This document shows positions 7,601-11,824 of a stretch of 11,824 nt of DNA, piece by piece. The notes beneath the pieces were generated by a model, which had not been told where the DNA came from, ran no database searches, and worked only from the letters and a program-made list of their open reading frames with translations. A program made the position numbers and the translations under genes. Position 1 is the first letter of the stretch; each line of letters begins with the position of its first letter. Source of the DNA: an uncultured Spirochaetaceae bacterium (lineage in GTDB: Bacteria; Spirochaetota; Spirochaetia; Treponematales; Treponemataceae); contig CACYDQ010000048.1 of NCBI GenBank assembly GCA_902773215.1, forward strand, positions 1 to 11,824, in the 5' to 3' direction.

Positions 7601-8330
7601 CGCGGAGACCCAGTACAATAAGGGCAAGGAACTGTTTGAGAAGGAGAATGCCTCCAACAAGAACTTCCGGGGTACCGAAAATATTGGCAAGCTGTATGCG
7701 GACATAGCGGACATATACTACTTTGTCTCCGGGGATATGAAAGTCGCGCTCGAGAACTACGTCAAGTCCGTGGGCAGCGAAAATGATTCCCCGTCCATCC
7801 GCTACCGGATCGGTTACATACAGTACATGAGCCGGAACTACCCGGAGGCGCTGATGTCATTCCGCCTCAGCTCGGAGGGCGACCCGAAGGACACGCATTC
7901 CCTGCTGGCCCTCGCCAATACCCTCAGCCTCCGCGACGACAACTATGCGGCCCAGGGCTATTATGAGAAGCTCCTGCGCATCCTTGAGTCCCAGAGGCAG
8001 CTGTACGGGATAATGCTGCCGCAGGTGCGGGAGGATCACAAGGACATCGTCGAGACCTACATGTGGGCTTCCAACAACCTCGGGGTCACGCTTTCCCGTA
8101 TTGCGGACATGACCGGCAACAGCAAGTACAACGCCGAGGCTATCGTCAGCCTGCAGGACAGCCTGAGGGCTTGGGATGCCCTCTCCAGGAACCAGAAGAC
8201 GATGGTCCGGCTCGGAGGCTCTAACCTCGCAGAGCAGAACATAAAGTATATCACCGAGCCCAAGCTCAAGTACAGCCCGGAGATATACACCTACATTCCC
8301 ATGGTGAAGAGCGACGAGGAGGGGATGTAG
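4659..8330 (+). CDS. flcA: Large acidic TPR membrane protein, FlcA-like periplasmic flagellar collar protein
   Basis: A 1223-residue single-pass protein. Residues 1-540 are very acidic, Ala/Pro/Glu/Asp-rich and probably disordered, with runs of Glu and four copies of DDMQLPDMG (starting 389, 410, 421, 442). A folded segment (about 555-640) precedes one transmembrane helix at about 659-680. Residues 690-1223 are alpha-helical with TPR-like repeats, such as RHFYKQGYELVQENMYPQSE and YAEAYREHKQYDRAENMYRQ. Basic residues before the helix (KNR) suggest N-in topology, placing the TPR half in the periplasm. That layout matches the spirochetal collar protein FlcA (BB0326 of Borrelia), which builds the periplasmic flagellar collar and aids stator assembly. 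The assignment rests on architecture and remembered similarity, not a search. Alternatives are another TPR scaffold or a FimV-like hub. The acidic half seems unusually long. The next gene follows after 3 bases. Confidence 0.65.
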   Translation: MPGLNQLKQFNSDILNLGDEVKIRSARGEKPVTVKIPKKITVADDSADFAEGMPFVSEEDVQQAEAAAAEREREKYNVDGLFDDGSSKGKEPAPEAAAAPIMPDVSELLNPGTDFDLSDFEDPAEEEEEEVEEEKVTPIEDMDLDSLLSFSGDGTAPMEDEEEEEEFPASGQPAAEPPADSKEEEEDDFDLASFASAMDPAAGMAEPPAPEASVPEQPSAVPGLADEDGALPEMDDTPAGSDSAAPAADSFDMGAAEADFAASGEELDLTESLPEDLKEEPDPGALAAYEERKRQEEEQAAPETGDALAEEQAFDAGDLAGMDFSGETTAEDEAAAPQDLPALDEGLFSEDAPVADENVAPEEDNAFADMGDLTDLADMGDSPEKTVTDDMQLPDMGADIPAADDSPVADDMQLPDMGDGDDMQLPDMGADIPAADDTISADDMQLPDMGGDDMEGFSKEEAPAPADATESLEAADEGVESFDTSGMDGVDFDAPADAGNDFELGNITAQEGNEEFSIPGFSDTVTANLNKKAPEPEAAPEDGKGEAAPSKPKNTFTDAEYKQFLANLEHYPLNIRLAVELFATKSDFTDDAQFEIFEEVLKKVPAKKLASDLEKLLSDEDLQQLGIQSLSVPKDFERRSNEEWEAYKKTPQYQLKNRILPLAILSTAAAILLFCIWILSDNFLYKPLMARHFYKQGYELVQENMYPQSEDKFNKALTFKSVKDWFYTYAEAYREHKQYDRAENMYRQILRRFKQDKPAGLALADMLANDTFNYPEAEKVLKREVLDYYVNDYDGILQLGDTYLSWADDDPAKFDKAKEQYDLLYELYGGDKKLSPKILSRQMRYYVRTDNLPQVLQYKEGFFPDNKNLGSDDLVEVSGYLLDKRYGDLPPSQEYLRSRIEGLRGLLEAAVKSDPENPTALYNLGRYFVRTDNGAAGKQFFNQAIGLFDSMRPRRARDTYKLIDTYRLLGEQYAKEEKYIDAETQYNKGKELFEKENASNKNFRGTENIGKLYADIADIYYFVSGDMKVALENYVKSVGSENDSPSIRYRIGYIQYMSRNYPEALMSFRLSSEGDPKDTHSLLALANTLSLRDDNYAAQGYYEKLLRILESQRQLYGIMLPQVREDHKDIVETYMWASNNLGVTLSRIADMTGNSKYNAEAIVSLQDSLRAWDALSRNQKTMVRLGGSNLAEQNIKYITEPKLKYSPEIYTYIPMVKSDEEGM
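5823..6014 (+). repeat. 96-bp in-frame tandem duplication inside the FlcA-like gene
   Basis: Bases 5823-5918 and 5919-6014 are two near-identical 96-bp units, each coding 32 residues that contain DDMQLPDMG twice (spacing 21, then 11 residues) and one GADIPAADD. The central part, from GGT GCG through GATGATA, is identical at the nucleotide level; most differences fall in one three-codon patch and at third codon positions. Each unit itself looks like an older duplication of the DDMQLPDMG core. Confidence 0.9.
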
Positions 8331-8333
8331 CAG

Positions 8334-8966
8334 GTGCCCGGCCGTTCCTGCCAGATGGATTCGGGGGTCGTACGGCGGCAGCATATAAACGATATATGGA
8401 AGGAGTTTTTCAGAAAGTCCATCCATATCTGCGGTGCCACCGTTCCCTTTTTCCTGAGCCGCTTTTACTGGCCAGTAATAGCGGCCCTTTTTCTGGCTAT
8501 AATCCTGTATTCCGTGTCGGAGCTTGCCCGCCTTTCCGGCAGGGAGGTTCCTTTCGTCTCGTCTGTCACTGCTGTTGCGGCCCGGAAGAGGGATGAGAAC
8601 CGCTTCGTCTTCGGTCCTGTCACCCTCGCGTCCGGAATACTGCTCGCGGCCCTTCTCTGGGATGAGCTTCCTGCCGCGATCGGTATCTATGCCCTCGCGT
8701 TCGGGGACGGTCTTGCGAGCCTGGCAGGCAAGCTGTTCGGCCGCATGAGGCTTCCCCTGACACAGGGCAAGACCGCGGCAGGCAGCCTGACATGCTTCCT
8801 TGCGATATTCACCGCCGCTTTCCTGTCTTCCGGAAGCTGCCCCCTTGCCCTTGTCGTGGCTTCGATCGGGATGTTCATAGAGCTGCTTCCCCTCAAGGAC
8901 TACGACAACGTCTTTATTCCCCTGCTTCTCGGAGGAATCTCGCAGCTGCTCATTTCTGGGCTTTAA
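8334..8966 (+). CDS. Diacylglycerol/polyprenol kinase-like integral membrane protein
   Basis: A 210-residue multi-pass membrane protein of the SEC59/DGK1/VTE5-like group, whose members phosphorylate dolichol, phytol or diacylglycerol using CTP or ATP. Visible signatures are the N-terminal EFFRKSIHICGATVP (24-38), FGDGLASLAGKLFGR (123-137, with D125 a likely catalytic or metal residue) and QGKTAAGSL (144-152), which matches the family GK-S/T-xxGS motif. I count about six hydrophobic segments. Phosphatidate cytidylyltransferases are distant relatives and an alternative label. The GTG at 8334 is chosen because GAGGAGGGG ends 9 bases upstream; the ATG at 8355 has no such site. The gene is co-transcribed with the FlcA-like gene (3-base gap, its ribosome-binding site inside that gene's end). 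The substrate is unknown; a role in lipid or polyprenyl carrier recycling is an inference. Confidence 0.78.
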   Translation: MPGRSCQMDSGVVRRQHINDIWKEFFRKSIHICGATVPFFLSRFYWPVIAALFLAIILYSVSELARLSGREVPFVSSVTAVAARKRDENRFVFGPVTLASGILLAALLWDELPAAIGIYALAFGDGLASLAGKLFGRMRLPLTQGKTAAGSLTCFLAIFTAAFLSSGSCPLALVVASIGMFIELLPLKDYDNVFIPLLLGGISQLLISGL

Positions 8967-8969
8967 GTT

Positions 8970-9806
8970 TTACCGCCAGCGGTATATTTGGTGCATCGAC
9001 CGCAGATAATAGAGCGTTCCTGTGAATAGAGTGATTCCTCCGGCGATTGTGAGGATAAAATTGTCGCTGTTGCTCAGGATAAAATAGCCGGAGATGCTTA
9101 AGAGGAATCCTATCCCCTCATGGAGAGAGTCCGTTGAGTATGTCGTCAGTATCTTGCAGGCTATCGCGAGTACCGTCGCGGCAACCAAAAGGAACCTTGT
9201 CGTCTGAAAAATTTCCTGTATGCCCCACTGATAGGTGAATATCGAGGTGTAGCTTCTCGTGTCCAAGGGAATCAGCATCCCCATGAAAATTGAAGCGAGC
9301 ATCATTATGGTGAAATTCCTCTCCACAAAGAGGCGGGACTCTGTGTCGCTGAACAGCTCCGCGAACAGGAATGAGAGGGGGGCGAGCATCCGTGCGCCTA
9401 TGACAATCCTCGTGATGATGGTGACAGAGCTGCCGGATGTTTGCGTCAAGGCCGCCACGGGCACAAAGAGCTTGATTCCCTCGGCCATGCAGCTCAGAAG
9501 AAAGCCCAGGAAGTATATCGTCTCCAGGGCCTGGGTTTTCTCGAAGCTCAGAAAGAGAATCAGCGTGATGATAAGGACGTAGGCGTTGAATGTCAGGCTG
9601 GACGCGCAGACCGCAAGGGGCTCGTAGTTCAGGAAGCTGAGCTTTCCCAGAAGCTTTATCTGCCGCTGGGCATCCTGCGGGAACGAGAGGCTTCCTTCCA
9701 GAATACTCCGTATGAACGCCGCCGTATTCAGCGACGCGTAGAGGAGGGTGATAATGAAGAAAACAATCAGAATTCGGTTCCGTGCTTTTAATGTCATGCG
9801 TTTCAT
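8970..9806 (-). CDS. Unrecognised multi-pass membrane protein
   Basis: A 278-residue protein I do not recognise. A short basic N-terminus (MKRMTLKARNR) is followed by about eight hydrophobic segments joined by short loops, with a basic end (HQIYRWR). No catalytic or transporter motif is obvious. The arrangement loosely recalls stand-alone sensor membrane domains such as 7TM types, but no output domain is attached, so function is left open. The ATG at 9806 or the one at 9797 may be the start. A longer version from TTG at 9818 is unlikely. None has a Shine-Dalgarno; a possible promoter (TTTACA, 17 bases, TATCCT) ends right at 9807 and would favour 9797 on a leaderless transcript. It converges on the kinase-like gene with a 3-base gap and diverges from the DUF2259-like gene. 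Confidence 0.7.
   Translation of the reverse strand: MKRMTLKARNRILIVFFIITLLYASLNTAAFIRSILEGSLSFPQDAQRQIKLLGKLSFLNYEPLAVCASSLTFNAYVLIITLILFLSFEKTQALETIYFLGFLLSCMAEGIKLFVPVAALTQTSGSSVTIITRIVIGARMLAPLSFLFAELFSDTESRLFVERNFTIMMLASIFMGMLIPLDTRSYTSIFTYQWGIQEIFQTTRFLLVAATVLAIACKILTTYSTDSLHEGIGFLLSISGYFILSNSDNFILTIAGGITLFTGTLYYLRSMHQIYRWR
8971..8984. terminator. Small symmetric hairpin at the convergent gene ends (weak)
   Basis: TACCGC-CA-GCGGTA can fold as a 5-bp stem with a 4-base loop. It lies just beyond the stop of the kinase-like gene and over the last codons of the convergent membrane protein gene. No T-run of useful length follows in either direction, so terminator function is weakly supported. 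Confidence 0.2.
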
Positions 9807-9835
9807 AGGATAAAGCAATACGAAATTTTTGTAAA
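9807..9835 (-). promoter_or_regulatory. Possible promoter of the unrecognised membrane protein gene
   Basis: On the minus strand, TTTACA (9835-9830, five of six) is followed after 17 bases by TATCCT (9812-9807, four of six). The -10 abuts ATG 9806 and lies 9 bases before ATG 9797, so if real the second ATG would be the start of a near-leaderless message. The -35 overlaps the Shine-Dalgarno AAAGGAGG of the divergent gene's upstream start. Confidence 0.3.
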
Positions 9836-9848
9836 GGAGGAGACCGTG
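9833..9848 (+). promoter_or_regulatory. Strong Shine-Dalgarno and alternative GTG start of the DUF2259-like gene
   Basis: AAAGGAGG (9833-9840) lies 5 bases before GTG 9846, which opens ten codons in frame with ATG 9876. ATG 9876 has its own GGGAGG (9866-9871). Two well-placed initiation sites thus lie 30 bases apart. The first would add MNPILKLGGT ahead of the signal peptide. Confidence 0.55.
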
Positions 9849-9875
9849 AATCCGATATTGAAATTGGGAGGAACT

Positions 9876-10604
9876 ATGAAGAGAGTATTTGCAGCCGCCT
9901 TTTTGTTTTTTGCGTCCGCGGCCTTCTCATTTGCGGGTGATGCCGCAGCCTTTTCCGACATAGGCTTTTCCGAGGATGGAAGGACATATATTTTCGCCGA
10001 GTATGGCAAGACCGACAAAAGCTTTCAGGCGTATGCCGAGATATACGTCGTGGACGTGGCCAAGAATGACTACGTGCCCGGGGGCGTCTTCAGGACGAAT
10101 CCCAGCAGCGCGACGACCGGCGTGAGCGGGAAGAAAGCGTACGACAGCCTTTTACAGAAGAGCAAGCCGACCATAAGCAAGTACAAGTACGCGCCTGCTT
10201 CCCCGGAGAATTTGCTTTACATACGCAACGCCTCCTTCGGAAAGATTACAAAGCCGGAGCCGGGCAACTCCTCGGACCGCATCGTCTTCCAGGATTTCGA
10301 GCGGTCTACCGACGATACCGACGTGTTTTTCAAAATTCAGATGAAGCAGACCGTCAAGGGAAAAGGCAAGGACGTCAGCTCCAGCTATTACATAGACATG
10401 AGGATGGAGGACCAGGACGGCAGGCTTCTCGGCTCCTGGAAGGTCGGTAACCCCTCTTACGAGCGGAAAGGAGTCAGCTCCTACGAGATAGAGAAGATTT
10501 TTACCGATCCCTCGGGCAAGTCCCTCGTGTTCGTCATTCAGAAAACCGTTGAGGACGAGAACGGTACCTCCATCCGCTACATGGTCGAGACAGTCAGGAT
10601 GTAG
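9876..10604 (+). CDS. Secreted DUF2259-like protein
   Basis: A 242-residue exported protein of unknown function, resembling the DUF2259 'predicted secreted protein' family; this is recognition from overall pattern, not a search. Residues 1-20 form a signal peptide (MKR, hydrophobic core, FSFA before GD). The mature protein opens with FSDIGFSEDGRTYIFAEYGKTD and continues as beta-rich sequence with segments such as YAEIYVVDVAKNDYVPGG and a C-terminal IFTDPSGKSLVFVIQKTVED. There is no lipobox cysteine, so it is probably free in the periplasm. The start is ambiguous: ATG 9876 has GGGAGG 4 bases upstream and gives a compact signal peptide, so I chose it. GTG 9846, in frame ten codons earlier, has a stronger AAAGGAGG 5 bases upstream. 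The gene ends 25 bases before a strong terminator. Confidence 0.72.
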   Translation: MKRVFAAAFLFFASAAFSFAGDAAAFSDIGFSEDGRTYIFAEYGKTDKSFQAYAEIYVVDVAKNDYVPGGVFRTNPSSATTGVSGKKAYDSLLQKSKPTISKYKYAPASPENLLYIRNASFGKITKPEPGNSSDRIVFQDFERSTDDTDVFFKIQMKQTVKGKGKDVSSSYYIDMRMEDQDGRLLGSWKVGNPSYERKGVSSYEIEKIFTDPSGKSLVFVIQKTVEDENGTSIRYMVETVRM

Positions 10605-10629
10605 CCGTCCCGCTTTTATCACGATACAG

Positions 10630-10658
10630 ACAGGTTCCGCAGGGAACCTGTTTTTTTT
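10630..10658 (+). terminator. Rho-independent terminator after the DUF2259-like gene
   Basis: A perfect 9-bp stem, ACAGGTTCC (10630-10638) with GGAACCTGT (10643-10651), encloses the loop GCAG and runs into eight T residues (10651-10658). It lies 25 bases past the TAG and 11 bases before the next start codon. This is the only textbook intrinsic terminator in the window. Confidence 0.95.
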
Positions 10659-10669
10659 GAGTTACGATT

Positions 10670-11377
10670 ATGCCACAGCCGTTTTTGTTCAGGGTCATAG
10701 ACAAAGCCGTATATGATTACGGAATGATTCAAGAGGGGGACAGGATTCTCGTCGGGGCATCCGGCGGAAAGGATTCTACCGCCCTCATCCATTACTTTGC
10801 CAACCGGCAGAAAAGACGGGGGGAGCACTTTGACTTCACTGCCCTGCATATCCAGAGCGAGATAACCCCGCCGCTCGGCGACGAGCTTTCTGCCCTGTTC
10901 CGGGACTGGGGGGTGGTTCCCGAGACGCTCGACGTGAAGGTTCTCGGGCGGCTCAAGGAAGGGCGCAGGATGAACTGCTGGTGGTGTTCCACCCAGCGCA
11001 GGACGGAGCTCCTGGACTACGCCATCGCGAACGGGTATAACAAGCTTGCTTTGGGCCACCACCTGGACGATGTGCTTGAGACCCTGCTGATGAACATGCT
11101 GAACAGGGGAGAGCTTTCCACGATGGCACCATGTATGCGCTACCGGAACTATCCCCTCACCATAATCCGCCCCCTCTACTATGCGGATGTGGGTGCCATC
11201 AAGGAGCATGGGGCGAAGTTCGGCTACATCGGCACTACTTGTACCTGCTCCTACCAGGACAATTCCGGACGGAAGGAGGCCCGCAGGCGGCTGGAGCAGC
11301 TGACGGACGGGGACGTTGCCAAAAAGACCCGGCTTCTTGCTTCGCTCAAGAATATCTGTCCCGAGTACCTGCCATAA
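10670..11377 (+). CDS. ttcA: TtcA-family tRNA 2-thiocytidine biosynthesis ATPase
   Basis: A 235-residue PP-loop ATPase predicted to adenylate and thiolate cytidine 32 of tRNAs in the cytoplasm. The N-terminus FRVIDKAVYDYGMIQEGDRILVGASGGKDS aligns with the TtcA start and carries the PP-loop SGGKDS (31-36). C103-WW-C106 and C191 or C193 (GTTCTCS) match the three cysteines that hold the [4Fe-4S] cluster in TtcA. GHHLDDVLETLLMN (129-142) is the family's second nucleotide motif. It is shorter than E. coli TtcA (about 311 residues), mostly at the C-terminus, as in compact TtcA-like proteins; the exact tRNA substrate is therefore inferred. ATG 10670 has no Shine-Dalgarno and stands 11 bases past the T-run of a strong terminator, so its promoter is unclear. 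Confidence 0.85.
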   Translation: MPQPFLFRVIDKAVYDYGMIQEGDRILVGASGGKDSTALIHYFANRQKRRGEHFDFTALHIQSEITPPLGDELSALFRDWGVVPETLDVKVLGRLKEGRRMNCWWCSTQRRTELLDYAIANGYNKLALGHHLDDVLETLLMNMLNRGELSTMAPCMRYRNYPLTIIRPLYYADVGAIKEHGAKFGYIGTTCTCSYQDNSGRKEARRRLEQLTDGDVAKKTRLLASLKNICPEYLP

Positions 11378-11402
11378 AGCTCCTTTTCATAAAGCTGTCT
11401 TT
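11373..11402 (+). repeat. 15-bp imperfect tandem repeat over the ttcA stop codon
   Basis: CATAAAGCTCCTTTT (11373-11387) is followed directly by CATAAAGCTGTCTTT (11388-11402), identical at 12 of 15 positions. The first unit holds the ttcA TAA, and the second unit provides sequence between the -35 and -10 of the next gene. Confidence 0.6.
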
Positions 11403-11412
11403 GTGATACAAT
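11384..11412 (+). promoter_or_regulatory. Predicted promoter of the glycosyltransferase gene, leaderless geometry
   Basis: TTTTCA (11384-11389) and TACAAT (11407-11412, five of six) are 17 bases apart, and TGA before TACAAT makes an extended -10. Seven bases, CGGAGGA, separate the -10 from ATG 11420, so +1 would fall on the start codon. The GGAGG here is only one base from the ATG, too close to work as a normal Shine-Dalgarno. Confidence 0.5.
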
Positions 11413-11419
11413 CGGAGGA

Positions 11420-11824
11420 ATGACCTTTCTTTTCCTGTCCTGGAGGGACATAAAGAATCCTAAGCGCGGAGGGGCCGAAGTCTATACCCACGAACTCATC
11501 AAAAGGCTTGTCCTGAAAGGTCACAGGGTCGTGCATTTTTCCCCGAGGGCCGGAAAGCTTGCCCGGCGGGAAGTCTTGGACGGGGCGCTCTACCTGAGGC
11601 AGGGGAACGTCATCAGCGTCATCTTCCATGCCGCGTTCTTTTACCTCTCGCACCGCCGCCGTTTCTCCTGCGTCGTGGATCAGTGCAACACCCACCAGTT
11701 CTTCACTCCTTTTTATGTGGGGAAGGCGAAACGGCTCTTCCTGATACACCAGCTGACGAGGGAAATCTGGCATGTCCAGGCGGGCTGGCCCCTGAGCGTC
11801 ATCGGCAGGATGTGCGAGAGCTCC
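11420..11824 (+). CDS. GT4-type glycosyltransferase, N-terminal part (cut by the right edge)
   Basis: The frame is open from ATG 11420 to the window end, giving 135 residues of an N-terminal Rossmann half. The opening FLFLSWRDIKNPKRGGAEVY, followed by ELIKRLVLKGHRVVHFSP, is the family pattern: a first strand, a Gly-rich GGAE loop that contacts the acceptor or donor, and a GHxV strand. Later, FSCVVDQCNTHQFFTPFYVGKAKRLFLIHQL resembles the segment of GT4 enzymes just before the acceptor pocket. The C-terminal nucleotide-sugar domain lies outside the window, so donor and acceptor cannot be named; envelope or exopolysaccharide glycan synthesis is the usual role. It starts 42 bases after ttcA, with its own predicted promoter. 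Confidence 0.85.
   Translation, partial: MTFLFLSWRDIKNPKRGGAEVYTHELIKRLVLKGHRVVHFSPRAGKLARREVLDGALYLRQGNVISVIFHAAFFYLSHRRRFSCVVDQCNTHQFFTPFYVGKAKRLFLIHQLTREIWHVQAGWPLSVIGRMCESS

Overview
The window looks like a moderately GC-rich spirochete chromosome, most likely Treponema or a close relative. The reasons are a very long TPR membrane protein resembling the spirochetal periplasmic flagellar collar protein FlcA, a phosphofructokinase of the GGNGT/PKTIDND type, and several secreted or membrane proteins of the kind treponemes carry. The genus is an inference from gene content. I see no rRNA, tRNA, CRISPR array, insertion sequence or phage gene, and no gene-free stretch longer than about 130 bases.

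Left to right: a 6-phosphofructokinase gene on the minus strand is cut by the left edge. A 130-base divergent region follows, holding two facing promoters and an array of ACACT half-sites. A plus-strand unit comes next: an OmpR-type response regulator, its histidine kinase and a YkgJ-family cysteine-cluster protein. It meets a convergent minus-strand gene for a secreted protein with two CBM48/glycogen-binding-like modules. A second divergent region (4527-4658) then opens the unit for the FlcA-like protein and a diacylglycerol/polyprenol kinase-like membrane protein.

That unit converges, with a 3-base gap, on an unrecognised multi-pass membrane protein. Divergent from this is a secreted DUF2259-like protein closed by a textbook intrinsic terminator. 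A TtcA-family tRNA 2-thiolation ATPase and the start of a GT4-type glycosyltransferase, cut by the right edge, finish the window.

The genes do not form one pathway. They are housekeeping (glycolysis, tRNA thiolation), signalling, cell-envelope and probably motility genes in short transcription units. The most interesting signals are not in the coding repertoire. (1) At four genes a -10-like hexamer ends only 6-8 bases before the start codon, which predicts leaderless or near-leaderless mRNAs. (2) A perfect 8-bp inverted repeat plus a third copy one 21-bp step away lies upstream of the response regulator and looks like an operator. (3) The FlcA-like protein has a roughly 650-residue, very acidic, repeat-bearing N-terminal half containing a recent 96-bp in-frame tandem duplication.

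Two real genes are incomplete at the window edges: phosphofructokinase (start at 846, minus) and the glycosyltransferase (start at 11420, plus). Both were read directly from the sequence.
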